The notes beneath the pieces were generated by a model. It made no database searches and was not told the origin of the DNA. It worked only from the letters and a program-made list of their open reading frames with translations. From assembly GCA_029940345.1 (NCBI GenBank), contig JAOZRC010000426.1:1-5266 (forward strand): DNA of 5,266 bases, written 5' to 3'. Positions 1-4,940 of this stretch are shown here, piece after piece. The stretch comes from Desulfobacterales bacterium. Its GTDB lineage: Bacteria > Desulfobacterota > Desulfobacteria > Desulfobacterales > JAUCGF01. Every line of letters begins with the position of its first letter. Positions within the stretch are counted from its first letter, which is position 1. A program made the translations under genes and the position numbers.

Positions 1-2
1 AT

Positions 3-116
3 CAGAACCGCTCTCACGCTTTTGCAGACGATTTAAGACTTTTCAAACAGGCTCTTAGATCAGACACGCCTTATGTCAGCAGTCAGAATCACCCAATATG
101 GCCTTGCCCAGTATAA
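3..116 (+). CDS. Possible C-terminal tail of a CDS entering from the left edge
   Basis: The third forward frame is open from the first base of the window for 37 codons and ends at a TAA at 114-116; the other two forward frames close at positions 34 and 56. The predicted tail begins QNRSHAFADDLRLFKQAL, which could form an amphipathic helix, and ends WPCPV. I recognise no family. An open frame of this length occurs by chance fairly often, and the region beyond is intergenic in character. This may therefore be a real gene end or nothing. Confidence 0.2.
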   Translation, partial: QNRSHAFADDLRLFKQALRSDTPYVSSQNHPIWPCPV

Positions 117-176
117 TAATATGATTATAACCGTTTTGTGTTCTAAATCGTAATTTTTCGTTTTTTTGCATCAGAT

Positions 177-191
177 CAGGTTTAGAACCTG
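177..191. repeat. Short perfect hairpin, GGTT/AACC type
   Basis: CAGGTT (177-182) and AACCTG (186-191) form a perfect 6-bp stem with a 3-nt loop. It is followed by GCCCC. The layout (G-rich stem ending in GGTT, 3-nt loop, AACC) is the same as the hairpin at 227-249, 35 bp to the right, which suggests two members of one small palindromic repeat family. No T tract follows on the + strand. On the minus strand the T-rich stretch at 152-167 lies on the wrong strand for a terminator (it reads as A). Confidence 0.4.
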
Positions 192-226
192 CCCCTAGAA
201 TTATGTTGCCAAAATTGATCATTGTA

Positions 227-249
227 AGGGCGGGTTCGAAACCCGCCCT
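227..249. repeat. Perfect 10-bp palindromic hairpin (GGGCGGGTT/AACCCGCCC)
   Basis: The arms at 227-236 and 240-249 are perfectly complementary over 10 bp around a CGA loop. Short hairpins of this sequence type recur in the intergenic space of many proteobacterial genomes, and here it lies next to two further palindromes. No T tract follows directly, so a strong intrinsic terminator is unlikely. It could act as a transcript-end stabiliser or be a REP-like mobile hairpin. Confidence 0.6.
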
Positions 250-261
250 GAACGCAAAAAA

Positions 262-396
262 GGGCTACCCACATAAGGCGGGACAGACGTAGCTTGGGTT
301 GAGGAATGAAACCAAACGAATACAGCCCGATGTTGGGTTTCGTTCCTCAATCCAACCTACGACTACATTTAGTGTCCCAGCTTATGTTGGTAGCCC
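262..396. repeat. 135-bp long palindromic intergenic repeat (MITE/REP-like)
   Basis: Two inverted arms span the whole element. The outer arms 262-286 and 372-396 begin GGGCTACC and end GGTAGCCC. The inner arms 288-312 and about 332-361 carry GTAGxTTGGxTTGAGGAAxGAAACC on one side and its complement on the other. A short loop (313-331) separates them. Mismatches are few and scattered, so the whole could extrude as one long imperfect hairpin. The inner motif resembles a GTAGGTTGGGTTGAGGAACG-type repeat that I recall as dispersed in many bacterial genomes. No transposase is present, so it would be a non-autonomous or structural repeat. It also explains away a 75-codon reading frame starting at 306. 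Confidence 0.75.
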
Positions 397-451
397 AAAA
401 AAGTTACACTCAAATAAAATACAAGTATAGTTGTCAGATTTTGGTTTGTTT

Positions 452-467
452 TGGCACAGAAATTGCC
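452..467 (+). promoter_or_regulatory. Sigma-54 (RpoN) -24/-12 promoter, orphan
   Basis: TGGCAC (452-457), five bases, then TTGCC (463-467) matches the RpoN consensus TGGCAC-N5-TTGC exactly, with the invariant GG and GC doublets 12 bp apart. Transcription would start near 477-479 and read rightward. No co-oriented gene follows: the next genes lie convergent on the minus strand. A 7-bp hairpin (474-480 with 485-491) sits at the expected start. The site might serve a small RNA, or a transcript antisense to the membrane-protein gene, or it might be chance in A+T-rich intergenic DNA. Confidence 0.5.
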
Positions 468-521
468 TCCCGACCAAAACAACAGTTTTGGGATAATGTG
501 GCACAAATTGTCAGTCAGCAC

Positions 522-563
522 GGCATGATATAGCTATATGGGTTTGCGGGCAAAAATCATGCC
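522..563. repeat. Inverted repeat GGCATGAT / ATCATGCC with internal AT palindrome
   Basis: GGCATGAT (522-529) is perfectly repeated in inverse at 556-563. The left arm overlaps a 12-bp palindrome ATATAGCTATAT (528-539). A second small inverted pair, GGTTTG (541-546) and CAAACC (568-573), interleaves with it. The region lies about 70 to 110 bp beyond the stop codon of the minus-strand operon, so it could shape the 3' end of that transcript or be an operator near the sigma-54 site. It has no adjoining T run on either strand, so I do not call it a terminator. Confidence 0.3.
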
Positions 564-632
564 AGAACAAACCTGAATCCGTTGACTATATATAACAAAT
601 AGGCCATTCTCATGCAATTGAAAAGTTTAAAA

Positions 633-1742
633 TTACATATCGGCTTCCAGCGGTTTTACACCTTTACTGAAAAGGATCATATATAGGATGAATACATAAC
701 AAACCAAAGCACTCACCGCGAAAGGCTTACTTGAAGTCCCCAGCGGTGCCAGCAGAATCGCTGTGATCCAGTGGATGCTGATAATTGCCGCGGAATGCAG
801 TTTAATGGGGAAATCGTGCTGCCGGCAAATCACCGCCAGTCCGCTAAGGTTCCATCCGTAAAGCGACGCAAACGAGTGCATGCGCAATAATAGCCTTGTA
901 TTCTCCTTGGAGTAGTCCGCTGAAAATTCAAGCGCAATGTAAATAATACCGGTAACTGCCGTATACAACAGGAACAGCATACCCGAAGTTAAAAAGCTTT
1001 TCTGTTGTATTTTGATTCCCAGACGGACGTACAGGTAATAGATCATGGCAACACAAAGAAAAAGCAGGGTTGTCACAAAAAGCTGGGGAATCAGTTTTTC
1101 GAACAGGATAAACAAAAAAAATACAATGACGCCCAAGTTGACGATCCAGAATCCGGCGTTTTTCAATAGCGGAGATAACTTGCCAATGCCGCCTTGCATA
1201 AAGCTGAAGATCACTGACATGGTGATCAGCGAAAGCGGGAAAGAAAAACCAAGAAAAAAGGTATCGAGTTTCAGTTTGGGCAAGGACACCAGCATCAGAA
1301 ATTTGTTGTTCAAAATCACGAGCCCGGATATCATCAAGCCGCACGAGAGACACAGCAGTGCGGCCTGATGAAATTTCTCCGCAACCGGTGTCTGTGAGTT
1401 GAAAAAGGCGGAAGGAAAAAGGGAAAATTTGTGTATTCGTACTGAATCGACGATAATGGCAAGAATAAAAGCGATAATCATAGCAGGCAGATAGTGTTCA
1501 AGAAAAGCCAAAAGGGCATACGCAATCGCCAGGGAAAGAAAAATGACGCCTTTCGAGGATAATTTATTTTGATTTTCGGTGTAAAAGATTAATATTGTAC
1601 CGCCACTGCATAAGTTGAATAAAAAAATATGAAGGCGTTCGTAGTTTTGAAGAGAGCTTCCCGAAATGAAAAGATGGAGAAATCCGAAAAACAGGGCGCC
1701 GACCATTAAACCCATTAAAAGCAATCGAAGTCTGATACTCAT
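633..1742 (-). CDS. Polytopic membrane protein of unknown function (~12 helices)
   Basis: This 369-aa protein is almost entirely hydrophobic helices, at roughly residues 7-27, 37-54, 65-81, 83-99, 125-145, 161-181, 197-214, 219-239, 251-271, 289-305, 318-335 and 341-359. It must sit in the inner membrane. The polar loop at 104-126 and the motif around His289 followed by YGWNLSGL (295-302) look like conserved, function-bearing parts. The His-rich, GxN-containing late helices recall heme- or metal-binding membrane families such as NnrS, or the YndJ-like family, but I cannot assign it to either. An in-frame ATG at 1787 would add 15 residues, but the ATG at 1742 has an AAGGA Shine-Dalgarno at proper spacing and starts right before the first helix, so I chose it. 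It follows the SDR gene by 19 bp and is probably co-transcribed with it. Confidence 0.85.
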   Translation of the reverse strand: MSIRLRLLLMGLMVGALFFGFLHLFISGSSLQNYERLHIFLFNLCSGGTILIFYTENQNKLSSKGVIFLSLAIAYALLAFLEHYLPAMIIAFILAIIVDSVRIHKFSLFPSAFFNSQTPVAEKFHQAALLCLSCGLMISGLVILNNKFLMLVSLPKLKLDTFFLGFSFPLSLITMSVIFSFMQGGIGKLSPLLKNAGFWIVNLGVIVFFLFILFEKLIPQLFVTTLLFLCVAMIYYLYVRLGIKIQQKSFLTSGMLFLLYTAVTGIIYIALEFSADYSKENTRLLLRMHSFASLYGWNLSGLAVICRQHDFPIKLHSAAIISIHWITAILLAPLGTSSKPFAVSALVCYVFILYMILFSKGVKPLEADM

Positions 1743-1747
1743 TTTTA

Positions 1748-1752
1748 TCCTT
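1748..1752 (-). promoter_or_regulatory. Ribosome binding site that sets the membrane-protein start
   Basis: On the minus strand AAGGA precedes the ATG at 1742 by five bases (TAAAA). It lies 10 bp after the TAA stop of the upstream SDR gene (1764-1762). This favours the 369-aa product over the 15-residue-longer, overlapping alternative that would start at 1787. Confidence 0.7.
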
Positions 1753-1761
1753 GCAGATATA

Positions 1762-3267
1762 TTAAAATCCGTCTCGCCGTTCAACACCCAACAGATGTCT
1801 TAACACGCCTTCAAGATCGGGATTCCGAAACAGATACCCGGATTCCACCAGTTTTTGCGGCTCAACCCGTGTGCCGGACAACAGAATTTCTTGCCCCATT
1901 TCACCAAAAACCGTTTTGACAGCGATTCCCGGAACGGCGAAAAGGGTTGGACGTTTCAATACCTTTCCCAACGTTTGGGTGAATTCAAGATTGGTGACTG
2001 GTTTGGGAGCGACGATATTCACGGGGCCTTCCAAAGCGTCATTATTGATGATATGATAGATAGCGCCGATCACATCATCAATACCGATAAAACTGATGTA
2101 TTGGCGACCTGAACCGAATTTGCCACCTAATCCCATTTTAAAGGGGAGCATCATTTTTTTAAGCGCGGCACCACAGGGCGTTACGACAACACCGATTCGC
2201 AAAAACACAACACGAATGCCCCTTTTTTGCGCCGGTGCCGCCGCCTTTTCCCAGTCACGACAAACTTCGGAAATAAAATCCGCGCCGCAACCGTCATCCT
2301 CGGTTAGGGTTAAATCGCCTTGGTCACCGTAATAACCGATGGCCGAAGCATTTAAAAACACTTTCGGCGGTTTTTCCAGGTTGGCAATCGTTTCGGCTAT
2401 CAAGGCCGTTGTTTTGATACGACTTTCGATTATTTTACGTTTTTTAGCTTTGTTCCAGCGTCCTTGCCCGATACTTTCACCGGAAAAATTGATGAAAACA
2501 TCCGTATTTCCTAGCGCCGAGCGTTCCAATTTTCCGGCCAACGGGTCCCAAAACAATTGATTTGATGATGTTGTTTTTTTGCGAACCAGGCGCGTCACCT
2601 GATGACCACCGGTGGTGAAAAACGGAATGATAGTCCTGCCGATAAGTCCGCTGGCACCTGAAATCGCAATATTTAAGGATTGTTTTAAATGCCTTGTGTT
2701 ATGAAGCGCCAAGTCATGGGCAAGGGTTGTGTGACGGTAATTAAATATGCGTTCAAGCTTTTTTCGTATAACAGGAATGAACGGGCGGGCAAACGGATCT
2801 GCCGGAAGCGCGTATTGAATCTCATCTCGCATAAGACATCCGCCGCTTCGGTCCGGTTGAAACGTGTGCGTATGGCTCCAAAACGCAAAGGGGCCTCGTC
2901 TTTGTCGGTCTTGAAACAAACGATTTTCCTGGTACTCCGTATGTTCGGCGGCCCATCGAAAAGGGAATGGCCCGGCTTTCATTTTCAGCAAAACCGTTGC
3001 ACCTTTATTGATGCCGCCTTGGTGTTCAATAACCTCAATAGGGTCCCAGGGTGGTGAAAGCCTTTCAAGCGCGCCCGGCCGCGCATGCCATTGAAAAACA
3101 TCCCCTGCCGGTGCGTTAATGAGCGATTGTTTAATAAAGCACGCTTTTTGCATTTGATAATCCGACGTTATATTATTTAATGTTTTACGGCAGGACGCCT
3201 CAATAGGCCGATTACAAAGTGTTGGCAAGTGCTGATTGACAATAGAATCGTATCGGCGTGTGTTCAT
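1762..3267 (-). CDS. SRPBCC (START-like) domain fused to TIGR01777 atypical SDR epimerase
   Basis: The 501-aa cytosolic protein has two modules. Residues about 40-187 form an SRPBCC/polyketide-cyclase-like ligand pocket (FIKQSLINAPAGDVFQWHAR start, helix near 158-186). Residues about 199-490 form an NAD(P)-binding Rossmann domain of the TIGR01777/YfcH type: nucleotide motif GASGLIG (204-210), NFSGESI (260-266), NASAIGYYG (306-314) with the active-site Ser/Tyr region, RIGVVV (357-362), and a C-terminal DUF1731 segment (about 445-490). In the family the classical SDR YxxxK lysine is not conserved, and the substrate is unknown. The fusion is an established architecture; the START-like part presumably binds a hydrophobic ligand. 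The first 38 residues look non-conserved, so Met39 (3153) could be the true start, but it has no Shine-Dalgarno. The ATG at 3267 has a weak GGGG just upstream and an in-frame stop four codons before it. First gene of a two-gene operon. Confidence 0.9.
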   Translation of the reverse strand: MNTRRYDSIVNQHLPTLCNRPIEASCRKTLNNITSDYQMQKACFIKQSLINAPAGDVFQWHARPGALERLSPPWDPIEVIEHQGGINKGATVLLKMKAGPFPFRWAAEHTEYQENRLFQDRQRRGPFAFWSHTHTFQPDRSGGCLMRDEIQYALPADPFARPFIPVIRKKLERIFNYRHTTLAHDLALHNTRHLKQSLNIAISGASGLIGRTIIPFFTTGGHQVTRLVRKKTTSSNQLFWDPLAGKLERSALGNTDVFINFSGESIGQGRWNKAKKRKIIESRIKTTALIAETIANLEKPPKVFLNASAIGYYGDQGDLTLTEDDGCGADFISEVCRDWEKAAAPAQKRGIRVVFLRIGVVVTPCGAALKKMMLPFKMGLGGKFGSGRQYISFIGIDDVIGAIYHIINNDALEGPVNIVAPKPVTNLEFTQTLGKVLKRPTLFAVPGIAVKTVFGEMGQEILLSGTRVEPQKLVESGYLFRNPDLEGVLRHLLGVERRDGF

Positions 3268-3382
3268 TTGCCCCAGTTATGGAATACCTGGACACCCGCT
3301 GGCATGATATAGACGTTTGAGGAGATAGAAATATTAGCCACCTCCAAATCTTTTTAAATCAATTGTAAGTTATCAATCATAT
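3268..3382. other. Spacer between the chromosomal operon and the tRNA fragment
   Basis: This 115-bp A+T-rich stretch is the 5' region of the minus-strand operon and must hold its promoter if transcription starts locally. Reading the minus strand I find no convincing -35/-10 pair or sigma-54 site. A GGAGG-like run (on the minus strand at about 3341-3345) has no start codon at useful distance. Before integration of the element to the right, this DNA would have lain directly downstream of the intact tRNA-Arg gene, so the operon may once have received read-through from the tRNA promoter. Confidence 0.4.
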
Positions 3383-3430
3383 TGGTGCCCCCGGCAGGAA
3401 TCGGACCTGCGGCGCACGGATTAGGAATCT
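3383..3430 (-). pseudogene. tRNA-Arg(CCT) 3' fragment = attachment site of an integrated element
   Basis: On the minus strand this reads as the 3' half of a tRNA: 7-nt anticodon loop TTCCTAA with anticodon CCT (3425-3423), anticodon 3' stem TCCGT, five-base variable region, T stem GCAGG/CCTGC, acceptor 3' strand CGGGGGC, discriminator A, and encoded CCA (3385-3383). The anticodon 5' stem that should read about ACGGA is instead TTAGA, and no D arm or acceptor 5' strand follows. The break at the anticodon stem-loop is a classic crossover point of tyrosine integrases. The T loop reads TCCGATT, with C at position 55 in place of the near-universal T, as expected for an unselected relic. Since the tRNA 5' side is the side lost, the element lies at higher coordinates. 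Confidence 0.85.
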
Positions 3431-3548
3431 AATTTTGAGCATTTCAGCAAGTATTTGAAACCATTGAAAATTATACTTAACATACTGTTTTTATAAGTGC
3501 ATTTGATGTTTTATGTTTTGTGTTGTTATCCGTTTGCATTTCATATTG

Positions 3549-3592
3549 TTGACACGATTTTGACACGAAAACTTGAGTAAAACTTGAGTAAT
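3549..3592. repeat. Four consecutive 11-bp direct-repeat units (candidate arm-type or operator sites)
   Basis: Reading in 11-bp steps from 3549 gives TTGACACGATT, TTGACACGAAA, ACTTGAGTAAA and ACTTGAGTAAT. This is two near-identical pairs, each repeated at exactly 11 bp, and all four contain TTGA. The array lies about 120-160 bp inside the element from the tRNA crossover point, the usual position of tyrosine-integrase arm sites or Xis sites. It also overlaps the -35 of a plausible promoter for the downstream gene, so an operator is equally possible. Confidence 0.65.
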
Positions 3593-3611
3593 TCAAACGA
3601 GATAATATATT
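3584..3611 (+). promoter_or_regulatory. Plausible sigma-70 promoter for the DUF6499-like gene
   Basis: TTGAGT (3584-3589) as -35 and TATATT (3606-3611) as -10 are separated by 16 bp, in an A+T-rich context. The -35 is the last unit of the 11-bp repeat array, so a protein bound to the array would block or adjust this promoter. Transcription would begin near 3618 and leave a leader of about 140 nt, which contains the three-way-junction segment at 3650-3721. The other two perfect TTGACA hexamers (3549, 3560) have no good -10 at the right distance. Confidence 0.4.
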
Positions 3612-3649
3612 GCAAACATGCAAGTAAAATGATAACCGTAAATATCATC

Positions 3650-3721
3650 TTGCAAGGGATAGGTCAAGATTAATTACCTTGACCGAAAGACGCTTAATCC
3701 TGAAAGCGCTTTCCCTTGCAA
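3650..3721 (+). ncRNA. Candidate structured leader: three-way junction of 72 nt
   Basis: Three nested complementarities fit one fold. P1 is TTGCAAGGGA (3650-3659) with TCCCTTGCAA (3712-3721), 10 bp perfect. P2 is GGTCAAG (3662-3668) with CTTGACC (3678-3684), 7 bp perfect, 9-nt loop. P3 is AAG-(A)-CGCTT (3687-3695) with AAGCGCTT (3704-3711), 8 bp with one bulged A, 8-nt loop. The linkers are two bases each or none, which makes a compact junction. It ends 37 nt before the start codon of the 340-aa gene and 23 nt before its AGGAGG. It could be a cis-regulatory RNA, a DNA cruciform or an origin-like site, or fortuitous. It matches no riboswitch class that I recognise. Confidence 0.4.
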
Positions 3722-3744
3722 TTCATTTTCAGGACGCGGCGAAC

Positions 3745-3750
3745 AGGAGG
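3745..3750 (+). promoter_or_regulatory. Strong Shine-Dalgarno of the 340-aa gene
   Basis: AGGAGG stands eight bases before the ATG at 3759. It is the most canonical ribosome binding site in the window and fixes the start codon. Confidence 0.8.
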
Positions 3751-3758
3751 CCGGAAAC

Positions 3759-4781
3759 ATGATAATTAAAAATTGGAAAGATGAATCAGAATATGAATAT
3801 TTGAAGAAGAAGGACGTACCCGGTTATCAGTGGCGCTGGGAATTTTTAAGACGAAATCCTGAATACCAGAAAGACTGGGAAATGCAAAGGGATATTTATA
3901 ATGAGATGGTGGAAACTGGTAACTGGGATTTTAAAATCTTGCCGAATGCAAAGCGTTTGACTGATGGATATTTATTTAAAGACAATATTGACTATATAGA
4001 AATGATGAATCACGTAAAATATCCTAGTAAATGGGGGCTTGTTTATCTGATAGCTCCTGTAGCTCCTGGAAAGGACAAAAAAGCCAGAAGAGACGATATC
4101 GAATCTCAATCAGGATATTACCGGGAAGTTCCTGGGCAGGAACCAATTAGGCAAATGGCATTTTATAAAGAAATAAGGATGCGTTTTGGTAGGGAATATG
4201 AACGCTATAATAATAACTTAATGGCTGAAAAGGCTCTTGAAGCATGCCAAGCAGCGCTAATGACCATCTTTGGTTTTAAAATACGTCTCGAATATTTAGA
4301 AGGCGCCAATGCATGGGCTAAACTTTTAGATCAGTTAGGAGACTGCACAGGCGCTGATACCTGTCAATATCTCTGGGCGGCTAATTATCTTTTTGAAGAA
4401 TATCAGAAACTTAAAAAAGAGGCAAAGGAAAATTATCCACCAGTTAATGTTCAAGAATATGAAGCCGCTGTCATTATTGATATGACAAGGCCGATTGATG
4501 CCCAATTAAAAGATATAAAAAAAATTCTGGAATCTGAACAGAAACGATATTTCAAGATAAGGGGTGTGAATTATAAGGACGCACGCAAACGAGACGAAGC
4601 AAATATGATTGAGTGTTTACGGGTGTATGATGCAAAACAAGTCAAACCCAAAATTAAAGAAAAGGATATTGCCAAAGCCCTTTACCCTCAAAAACCTTGG
4701 TACAAAGAAAAGACCGTAGAAAACAAATATAAGGCAGCAAAAGTATTAGTTGATAATCCTTTTGGTGTTAAATTGTTTTAA
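3759..4781 (+). CDS. DUF6499-like / DUF2285-like putative DNA-binding regulator of an integrative element
   Basis: The 340-aa protein is soluble, charged and without signal or membrane segment. Residues 6-40 (WKDESEYEYLKKKD, then WRWEFLRRNPEYQKDW at 25-40) match what I know of the DUF6499 'transcriptional regulator-like' domain, whose hallmark is W-EFLRRNP-Y. The middle (about 135-225) is helical with two cysteines near 196-202. Residues 238-262 (IIDMTRPIDAQL and following) resemble the link region of such regulators. Residues 276-332 (RKRDE..ECLRVYDAK..KEKDIAKALYP..NKYKAAKVLV) resemble the DUF2285-type DNA-binding domain, with DIAKALYP as a helix-turn-helix core. Such proteins in proteobacterial ICEs are regulators, often near AlpA-type genes, as here. 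Its target may be the repeat array in its own leader. The homology is by motif recognition only; the middle region is unassigned. Confidence 0.7.
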   Translation: MIIKNWKDESEYEYLKKKDVPGYQWRWEFLRRNPEYQKDWEMQRDIYNEMVETGNWDFKILPNAKRLTDGYLFKDNIDYIEMMNHVKYPSKWGLVYLIAPVAPGKDKKARRDDIESQSGYYREVPGQEPIRQMAFYKEIRMRFGREYERYNNNLMAEKALEACQAALMTIFGFKIRLEYLEGANAWAKLLDQLGDCTGADTCQYLWAANYLFEEYQKLKKEAKENYPPVNVQEYEAAVIIDMTRPIDAQLKDIKKILESEQKRYFKIRGVNYKDARKRDEANMIECLRVYDAKQVKPKIKEKDIAKALYPQKPWYKEKTVENKYKAAKVLVDNPFGVKLF

Positions 4782-4806
4782 CATATTAAAATAACACATA
4801 AAATTA

Positions 4807-4837
4807 ACCCTAACTAAGCATGACACTTTATTAGGGT
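4807..4837. repeat. Inverted repeat ACCCTAA / TTAGGGT after the regulator gene
   Basis: The 7-bp arms 4807-4813 and 4831-4837 are perfectly complementary around a 17-nt spacer. With no T run after it this is not a terminator. It may be an operator ahead of the AlpA-type gene, or it may be chance. Confidence 0.25.
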
Positions 4838-4864
4838 ATGAAAAACAAAAATAAGAAGTATAAT

Positions 4865-4907
4865 AAACGTCAAAGGCACAGCAACAAAGCCTTTGGCGTT
4901 TTTTTTT
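4865..4907 (+). terminator. Rho-independent terminator after the DUF6499-like gene
   Basis: AAACGTCAAAGGC (4865-4877) pairs with GCCTTTGGCGTTT (4889-4901) over 13 positions, with one T-G wobble and an 11-nt loop. A run of nine T covers 4899-4907. It ends the 340-aa gene's transcript about 85 nt after the stop codon and insulates the AlpA-type gene, which starts 34 bp further on. Confidence 0.9.
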
Positions 4908-4940
4908 GCTTAAATTTTAATACGGATAGGAGAATTTACC

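Noticed and set aside
112..117. Perfect TATAAT hexamer
   Set aside because: No -35 at 15-19 bp upstream and no gene downstream on the + strand.
497..513. Second TGGCAC as another sigma-54 site
   Set aside because: TGGCAC at 498-503 lacks the TTGC box at the required spacing, so the GG-GC distance rule fails.
306..533. 75-codon open reading frame on the + strand
   Set aside because: It starts inside the long palindromic repeat (262-396), has a low-complexity non-protein-like product and covers the sigma-54 site; no Shine-Dalgarno. It is a by-product of the repeat.
928..1368. Open frames on both strands inside the membrane-protein gene
   Set aside because: They lie wholly within the well-supported membrane protein in other frames and show no protein-family features or ribosome binding sites.
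1855..3057. Several + strand frames of 60-120 codons and a 67-codon minus frame over the SDR gene
   Set aside because: They are shadows of the SRPBCC-SDR gene, whose motifs are unmistakable in its own frame.
522..3312. GGCATGATATAG present at both 522-533 and 3301-3312, flanking the two-gene operon
   Set aside because: A single 12-bp match in a window this size is expected about once by chance, and neither copy has matching flanks; not good evidence for target duplication or att sites.
3383..3460. Functional tRNA gene
   Set aside because: Only the 3' half can be folded; the anticodon stem is mispaired on its 5' side and there is no D arm or acceptor 5' strand.
3650..3721. Hammerhead-type ribozyme in the three-way junction
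   Set aside because: A GAAA follows P2 at 3685-3688, as in hammerheads, but the required CUGANGA strand between the first two stems is missing: only TA lies there.
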